From assembly GCF_003369915.1 (NCBI RefSeq), contig NC_046673.1:2278001-2342000 (forward strand): a stretch of 64,000 bases of DNA, given 5' to 3'. Position numbers and translations under genes: made by a program. Of this stretch, positions 57,743 through 64,000 are shown piece by piece. The DNA comes from Drosophila miranda. Taxonomy: Eukaryota; Arthropoda; Insecta; Diptera; Drosophilidae. Within the stretch, counting starts at the first letter, position 1; each line of letters begins with the position of its first letter. The notes beneath the pieces were generated by a model. The model was given only the letters and a program-made list of their open reading frames with translations. It did no database searches and was not told where the DNA came from.

Positions 57743-60436
57743 CTGCAAAAAGAGGAGAGCAGTCAGCATATTGGTCGAGGATTCTCCTCTCATTTTTGCA
57801 ATTTTCCATTTTCCCTAGACTTTTGTTTCACCCACAAGATACGATTAACTACGCAGCTACGGATACATCCACGGATGGACCCCCCGCCCGACACACATTT
57901 CTGCTGCACAGAGATACATAGAGAGAGAGAGAGCCTGGCGGCTTCTGTGGTGACAAAAGAAAAACGGACTTTATTTTTTCTTTTTCATTTTTGTTGTCTT
58001 TGCCAGTGCAAAGCGGAAAATGTGCCCAAATTGATTTCAAACTGCAGATGATTTCCGCTTGATTTCACATTTGCTGGCAATCCCCGCATCTTTTTTTTGC
58101 CCTAGACCATGCTCCATTACCGTGCCAGTACCTGGATTTCACAACATTTTTCTATGGGAAAATCTGTCTGCAGCACAAATCCTTTTTCCTGTCTTGACTG
58201 CGGTGCGGCGGCTGCTTCTGCTGGCTGCTGCTGTCTGCTGCCTGCCTGCTGACTGCTACAAACAGCGCAAGACAGCAAAAGAGAGAGTGAGAGAGCCAGA
58301 GAGCCAGAGTGCCAGAGAGCAAACGAGCCTGCCTCCGATAACTGAGAGAGAGAGCTGAGCCGCATCCACTCAATGTGGGTGGATTTGTTGTTATTGTTGC
58401 TAGTGCATTTCTCTCACTCCTAATTTTCAGATGTTGCTGTTGTTATCCTGTTCTATCCTTCCTGCTGGTCGCGCTCTCCAGCTCTCCACAACAGCTACTG
58501 AATGAAGGGGAAAAATAAGAATTGTTGCTGCGGCTGCAGTCGTGTGGGTGTGTACCACTCTTCAATAAACATTGAAGGGGCCGAAAAGAGGGGGCGCAAT
58601 GAGGGCGAAAGTAAAGCCAAGAGCCCAATGCAAATAAACATAAGCACCAGCTACTACCCCCCTACTACTACTCGTACTACTCTAAATATTAATTGAGCTT
58701 TTCCGGCATTACAAATTATTGCAAGCGAAACCTCCTCCACGTGTATGTGTTTGTGAGGGTATGGGTATGCAAATGTGTGTGTGTGTTGTGTTGTGCTCCA
58801 ACTGCAAGTGCAGCACGCAGAATCGAAATTGGAGACACAGACACTAGACTGGCAGCGGTGATGGTGCTGCTTGTCTGCTGCAGGCCCCCATAGAGATGGA
58901 AGTGTTCCAGCAACAGATTTCCTGTACAATCTACATTCCCGGGCTCGACAGCAACAACAACAACAAGAACAACTGCAGGGCCTACGATAACAACGACAAA
59001 GCAGAAGCGAGCAGAACCCCAGTCTATGGTTATTGTTGTTCTTGCTTCTCAATTCACTTTACCAGCCCATTGGGGCAGGGGCAAGGGCGGGGGTAGGGAG
59101 TCGATAGTAGTTCTGGCTGAAAGTGCAGTGGAATATGCAACGGGTGGGGCAGTGACAGAACTTAGGGGGGTGGCCACAGAGAGAAAGAGAGAGAGAGAGA
59201 GATAGAGTACAAACAATTTTGGTGTAACTTCATTGAACTGTTTCCAGCCGAAATTCGGATTTGATGCAGAAAACACTGTTGCCGCATCCGTCTTTCCATC
59301 ACCGTCTCTCTCCCACTTCCACTTCCACCTCCACTCTCATCTCTACTCCTCTCCCTCGCTCTATCAGAGTCACTCTCTCTCACACACGAGTTGCGACAAT
59401 TACCTGCAGTTGCGCACAAAGGCGAAGCAAGGCCACGGGGCGAATAATCAGACAAGCTACTTTCTTTTGTTGTATTCTTTGCGTTTGTTTCTAATGATGG
59501 CATCAACCAAATTCTAACAAAAAATTGGAGTTGTATTTGCTTTAATTATTTTCCAACCAGCTTGTACAGGCACAAACACAAGACAACACACACGCACGAG
59601 AGCACTCATACACGGGTACGGGCCATAGAGATGCCGTTGGGAGAGCAAAGACCAAGAGCGAGCGAGCGAGCAAGAGCGTACACGACGTATACAAGAAGAC
59701 AATTACGAATCAGCATCGTAAAACACACACAAAACTGAGGAAAAAACTTCTCCCAACGCAAGTGAAAAGTTGTAGTTTGTCTCGCTTTTTGTTCAACATT
59801 AACTCACAATTGTTGCTCTTTCACAGCTCCAATACGTTTAATTAAACGGTTTAAATATACTAATAAAAGTTATTCCACATCCGAGCTGAGCTTTAATAAC
59901 AACAAAAATGCACCCAGCGTTCGACTTGGTCTTGGGCATTAGGGCTGCATCGCTGTTGCTATCGATGGTCGATGGCCAGGCCAGTGCTGACGATAGCGAT
60001 GACTCCACTTATAAGCCAGAGATAGCGTGGAACATATCGGGGACTAAGCATCCCTGCATTAGCTGCGCTGGCGCTATGATTTTCAATTACGTATGTTTAT
60101 AATGAGAGCCTTGAAATCTGTTACGAATAAAGTAATTTTCATGGCGGCACTCTTAATTTATGTAGAGTGTAACCCAACCACTCTATGTACATATCGACAG
60201 TTTCCTCTATACTTTTCGCTGCAGAATTTCATAGTTTCAGATAAGAAACTATTTTCGTATGATTATTATGCAGATACGTACATACATACATATGTATCGC
60301 TGCATTTAAATCCCGATCGTCGCCTTTGAACTCCGATCTCTCCTAAGGATGTTGGTCCCGAACAGAATTATTGCAGCGTTGCTGAACTTCAATTTCATGG
60401 AAATGTTTATTTTGCTATTTTGGTCATTTTATGAAT
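57743..60436. other. RhoGAPp190 5' region and intergenic
   Basis: Contains the end of a RhoGAPp190 5' UTR intron (acceptor TTTTTGCAG, complement of 57743-57751). It also has GA, CA and CT tracts and a TATCGAT-rich zone near 59950, and one unrecognised 64-codon plus-strand frame at 59908-60102. No other coding exon is supported. Confidence 0.45.
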
Positions 60437-60442
60437 TTTATT
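60437..60442 (-). terminator. IntS2: Poly(A) signal of IntS2
   Basis: The complement of TTTATT gives AATAAA, 143 nt after the IntS2 stop codon. A second copy lies at 60406-60411. Confidence 0.55.
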
Positions 60443-60584
60443 ACACATTATAACAAATTTGGAGATTGGTAAAGGGGTGCAGGGGCAGGGGAAGTTACAA
60501 CGGGAATTATGTACATCTATGGATATGGATTCTATATTATTCTAGCATATTCTCTGTATTCTATATTCTGTTTTCTGTATTGGG

Positions 60585-63500
60585 CTAATACAACTCGGAC
60601 TTCTGCATCACTGCGGAGACCAGGGCTTTGAAAGCGTCCTCTATCAGTACGATATGCATCTGGGCATCCCGGTACGACCAGAGCTTTGCACTCTCCGTGA
60701 GAGGCATTTCCATCGTGGTCACGCCCAGCGACGACTGCGAGTGGAGGCTGCGGCCGGTGTTCATCAGAATGTTAACACAGTCGTCGGCCAGTATGGGGAA
60801 CGTCTCGACGAACCGCACCATGGCCGGCAGCACGTGGCGCAGGAACTTGCACTTGGAGGAGACGGTGAGCAGCGATAGAGTCGTCTGTATCACATTCAGG
60901 CAGAACTTGGACACGCCCAGACTCTTGGGTATCGAGTAATTGAGAACCAGGTGGGAGGTCAGCTCAATGGTGAATATCTGCTTGTCCATCTCGTTGACGT
61001 TGAGGAACTCGTGCACAAAGTCGATGCAAATGTGCATCGACGGCACGCTAGCCACCATCATCGGGATCACCGACTTGGGGTACGTCTGGAAGTGCACCAG
61101 CTTGGCCAGCGACGGTTCTGATATGAACGCCTGGTGCACATATGTCCCAATGATGCCCTGGATCTCGCGCAGCTCCAGATGGGACAGGCGATCCTTCGAA
61201 TTGTTTGACATGTACTCCAAAACTTCAAGCAGTATGTGTACCGCAGCACTCTCCTGCGAGGCAATCAGCGTCGTCTTCAGCTCTTCTCGGTCGGCGTCTG
61301 TCTGTACCAGCCCGTTCTTGTCCAGCACCTGCTTCTGCTGCATGTACACGTTCAGATATGTTTTAGAGGCGGCCAGGCTGCCCTTTAGAATGCGCAGCAT
61401 GATCATCAGCAGATATGGCGAGCAGAACACATGCCTGGGACAGCTGTGTAAAGAGATGCTATAATCAAGATACTCCTCTAAAAGCTATATGTTTAGTGGC
61501 AATTACCTTAGCACTTCCATTGGCTCCAGCAGGCTTTCATTGGCAAAGGTTCGGCGATTGATCGAGTCCGCGCTATTGGTGATGGCTCGCAGCGACATGA
61601 CCCACAGCGTAGTGGGCAGAACCGCATTCAGGCGTAGCCAGAGATCGTGGAACAGGTCCTTGATGTAGCGTGGCACCGACTTCTGAAATACCACCGGCAT
61701 GTGCTTCACCAGCTGCTGGCCGTACTGGGCCAGCGACTCTGCGGGCAGCTGCAAGAGCTGCTTGAATATGCGTATGGCCAGCCGAGGCTTCGTCTGGATG
61801 TGTTCGAGGGCGCGGCTCAGCTGCTCGGGCGTCAGTTCGGGACAGGGACAGTCAAGGGCTTCGATGCCTAGGGTCGTCAGATTGTGCTCCTCCAGCCAGT
61901 CGTCCACCATACTCAGGTGCGGATAGTTGGAGATGATCAGCCGCAGAAGCGGATGGAACAGAAACTGGTATTCGCTGTGATACTTGTGGGCCTTCTGCAG
62001 CAAATACTTGAGTGGAAGGCCTCCCATGAAGTTGTTCGCATACTCCTTCTGCTTCCGGCCGCCGATGGCACTGAGATTCATCAGGCGCGTGTCCTCGTAC
62101 AGCAGCAGGTAATAGATCATAAGCAGCTGGGCGGTGAGGGGGCAACTGACCTCGACCTTGGCCAGCTCCTCGCTTTCTGTCATCGGCGGCAGGTCCTCGC
62201 CGAACAATGTGAGCTGGGAGGTGCGGAACACGTGCAGTATCTCCACCTCAGTGAAGGGCATGTGGATGTGATCAATGTTGACCTTGCCGGTGGGATTCGG
62301 AATGATCAGTGTGTTGACAAAGACCTCCACCAGGGCGGGCATCACGGGATGGATAGGCCGCACCGCGCTACAGATCTGCTTGAAGATCCATGACTTGATT
62401 GTCACCTTGTGCTTGAGGAAGGTGCGCGACTTGAGCAGCTGGTGGATGCAGTGTACAGGCAGGTAGCCGGGTATAGTCCCACTCAGATTAGGCGTCACCG
62501 GCACCCGCACCGCCTTGAGAGCCACCACCTGTTCGGTAAATAGCTCCTGGGTGAAAAGCTGCTTGATCCGGCTGGTGCTGTTCGGCCGGATGGGTATGCG
62601 CATGCCCAGTGTGGAGCAGACCATTTCGCTGATGGCTGTTATCTGATTGCTGTGAAAGTGGATGGCCAGCAGGAGGAGCATCTCCCCCAGCGAGGTGCTT
62701 GTTCCCGAGCGCTTGCAGAAGAAGGCGTCCTCACGCGTCAGCCACTGCAGCCACTCAATCGCCTTCATCTCCAGCGGAATAGTCGACACAAGCGAGGGGC
62801 AGGCTATCAGCATGCACAGCCCCAGTGTCACGAACCTCAGACCCGATGGCGTCGGCTGGGGGCGGCTCGTGACCAGCTGCGACAGCGCATTTATCTCGTC
62901 GTCATTGAACTTCAGTCCGCCGATGCCCCGCAGGGCGCAGTAAAGCCGCATCAGCACCACGCCCTGCAGATTGAAGTCCTTAAGCTCTGCCGCATTTGTG
63001 GTCGTCTTTACAACCTTCTGGAGCAGCTCCACACGAACCAGATTGAGGGCATCACCCTTGCGCTTCTGACTGGAGCGTGTGTAGATCGCGAACCAGCAGC
63101 GCAGGTTCTGATCGTTTCCCAGCAGCAAGCCCGTTAGGAAGGGGATCTATTCAGAACAATCCATTAGAATTGATTAGCTTGATTACTTTGGTCGCGGGAC
63201 CACTCACCAAATCGTCGGAATGCTTAAGCGCCAGCTTAAGCATGAAGGAGGGCCCCTTCATCATTTCCACGCACAGCGTTCGATTGGCCAGTGCTTGGGT
63301 GGGGTTCATTTCGCTGAGGGACATCAGCAGGGAGAGCCTGTGCTTGCCGTCACTGCCATCCTCGTCGTAGTTGGCAACCACGTGGGAGACAACATCGCGA
63401 TAGCAGTCGGGAAAATTGGCCACCAACGCAGTGATAATGCGATACCCGTTGGGCACGCTAATCAGGGCATCCGTCAGCTCGAGAATGTTGAGCAGGGAGG

Positions 63501-64000
63501 GGAGTTCGGCCAGGGCAATGCAGAGGATGTCCACCACCTCCTCGAGGTAGATTCCGTCGTCAAGCATCTCCGAGTGGGCGGCGGGTTTCTGGTCGGAGAC
63601 CTGCTGCTGCAGATTGAATATCTCGGAGAGCACGACGCGCACTTTACGCGCCACATCGGCCCGCTCAAAGCCCAGGGCGATGCCCGACTGCAGACCATAC
63701 TCCTGCTGCTGGCCCTCAAAGTAGGGGGTCTTCTGGCGAGTCTGCAGCTCTTTTTTCAGTTCATTCTCTAGTTCGTGGTAGTTGACCTGCAGATAGGAGA
63801 CTATGCTGTTCACAACCTCGATGCCAATGAGAACGGCCAGGATCTGTTTGCGCGACTCCATCGAAGATGTGGTGTTGTCCAGCGGCGAGAGCAAACTCAT
63901 GCGCACCAGCGATGGCAGCACTGGACGGATTTCGGCCTCTGGGTAGCTGGCCAGCGAGGTGATATCCAGGTTCTGCATCGATGTAAACACACGCTCGGAC
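60585..64000 (-). CDS. IntS2: Integrator complex subunit 2, 3' part
   Basis: Three exons: 63208 to beyond 64000, 61507-63146 and 60585-61443. They join in frame for about 1097 codons with the 5' end outside the window. Integrator subunit 2 is an alpha-helical scaffold protein of the nuclear complex that cleaves snRNA and paused mRNA transcripts. The diagnostic stretch LLLGNDQNLRCWFAIYTRSS with QKRKGDALNLVR matches the INTS2 family. Other conserved blocks are EIRPVLPSLVRMSLLSPLDN, ASRPQPTPSGLRFVTLGLCM-type helices, and YKDAQMHI-like RDAQMHIVLIEDAFKALVSA near the C-terminus. It ends in MQKSELY. Identification is from memory of the family, with good confidence. No catalytic residues are expected. 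Confidence 0.88.

Noticed and set aside
1..64000. tRNA, rRNA, snRNA or microRNA genes
   Set aside because: No tRNA-like A/B boxes, rRNA segments or convincing miRNA hairpins were seen by eye. A covariance-model search would be needed to exclude small ones.

Overview
The window is nuclear DNA from a fly of the genus Drosophila. Eight protein-coding genes are recognisable by their products, all with Drosophila-like short introns, (CA)n/(GA)n/(AT)n microsatellites, CAG/CAA-rich coding repeats and promoter motifs of the DRE and Motif 1 type. SGM/DINE-1-type non-autonomous Helitrons (Helentrons) and a LINE that looks like the LOA clade (bilbo/TRIM) point to the obscura group; this is inference, not proof. 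The genes are orthologues of X-linked (Muller A) genes of D. melanogaster.

Layout. 1-0.6 kb: first coding exon of slgA (minus). 4.2-6.7 kb: bbx (minus). 10.9-13.1 kb: waw (minus). 13.1-34 kb: a transposon-rich island holding two Helentron copies in opposite orientation, two long LINE copies in opposite orientation, a third LINE fragment, a duplicated 193-bp sequence, and Sep1 (minus), whose first intron carries a fold-back Tc1 element. 34.1-40.3 kb: sol (minus). 41.75-44.34 kb: a DDX10-type DEAD-box helicase (plus), followed at once by a rearranged mariner. 45.9-46.35 kb: a probable BEL/Pao LTR remnant. 49.4-57.7 kb: RhoGAPp190 (minus, 13 coding exons). 60.6-64 kb: 3' part of IntS2 (minus, running off the window).

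The exon models were joined by hand from splice signals and frame. All complete genes close into one open frame: bbx 798 aa, waw 697 aa, Sep1 363 aa, sol 1591 aa, DDX10-like 838 aa, RhoGAPp190 1575 aa. The genes do not form a pathway. They are a neighbourhood of proline catabolism (slgA), a transcription factor (bbx), mitochondrial translation (waw), cytoskeleton and septins (Sep1), a calpain (sol), ribosome biogenesis (DDX10), Rho signalling (RhoGAPp190) and snRNA processing (IntS2).

No wholly new gene system was found. The points most worth a second look are: the palindromic Tc1 with 604-bp arms; an 841-bp block that appears identical between two otherwise diverged, oppositely oriented LINE copies (gene conversion or assembly artefact); a deletion junction with a templated micro-inversion; a mariner made of two head-to-head 5' halves; a GC-AG intron in sol; and a possible frameshifted gene nested in a RhoGAPp190 intron.
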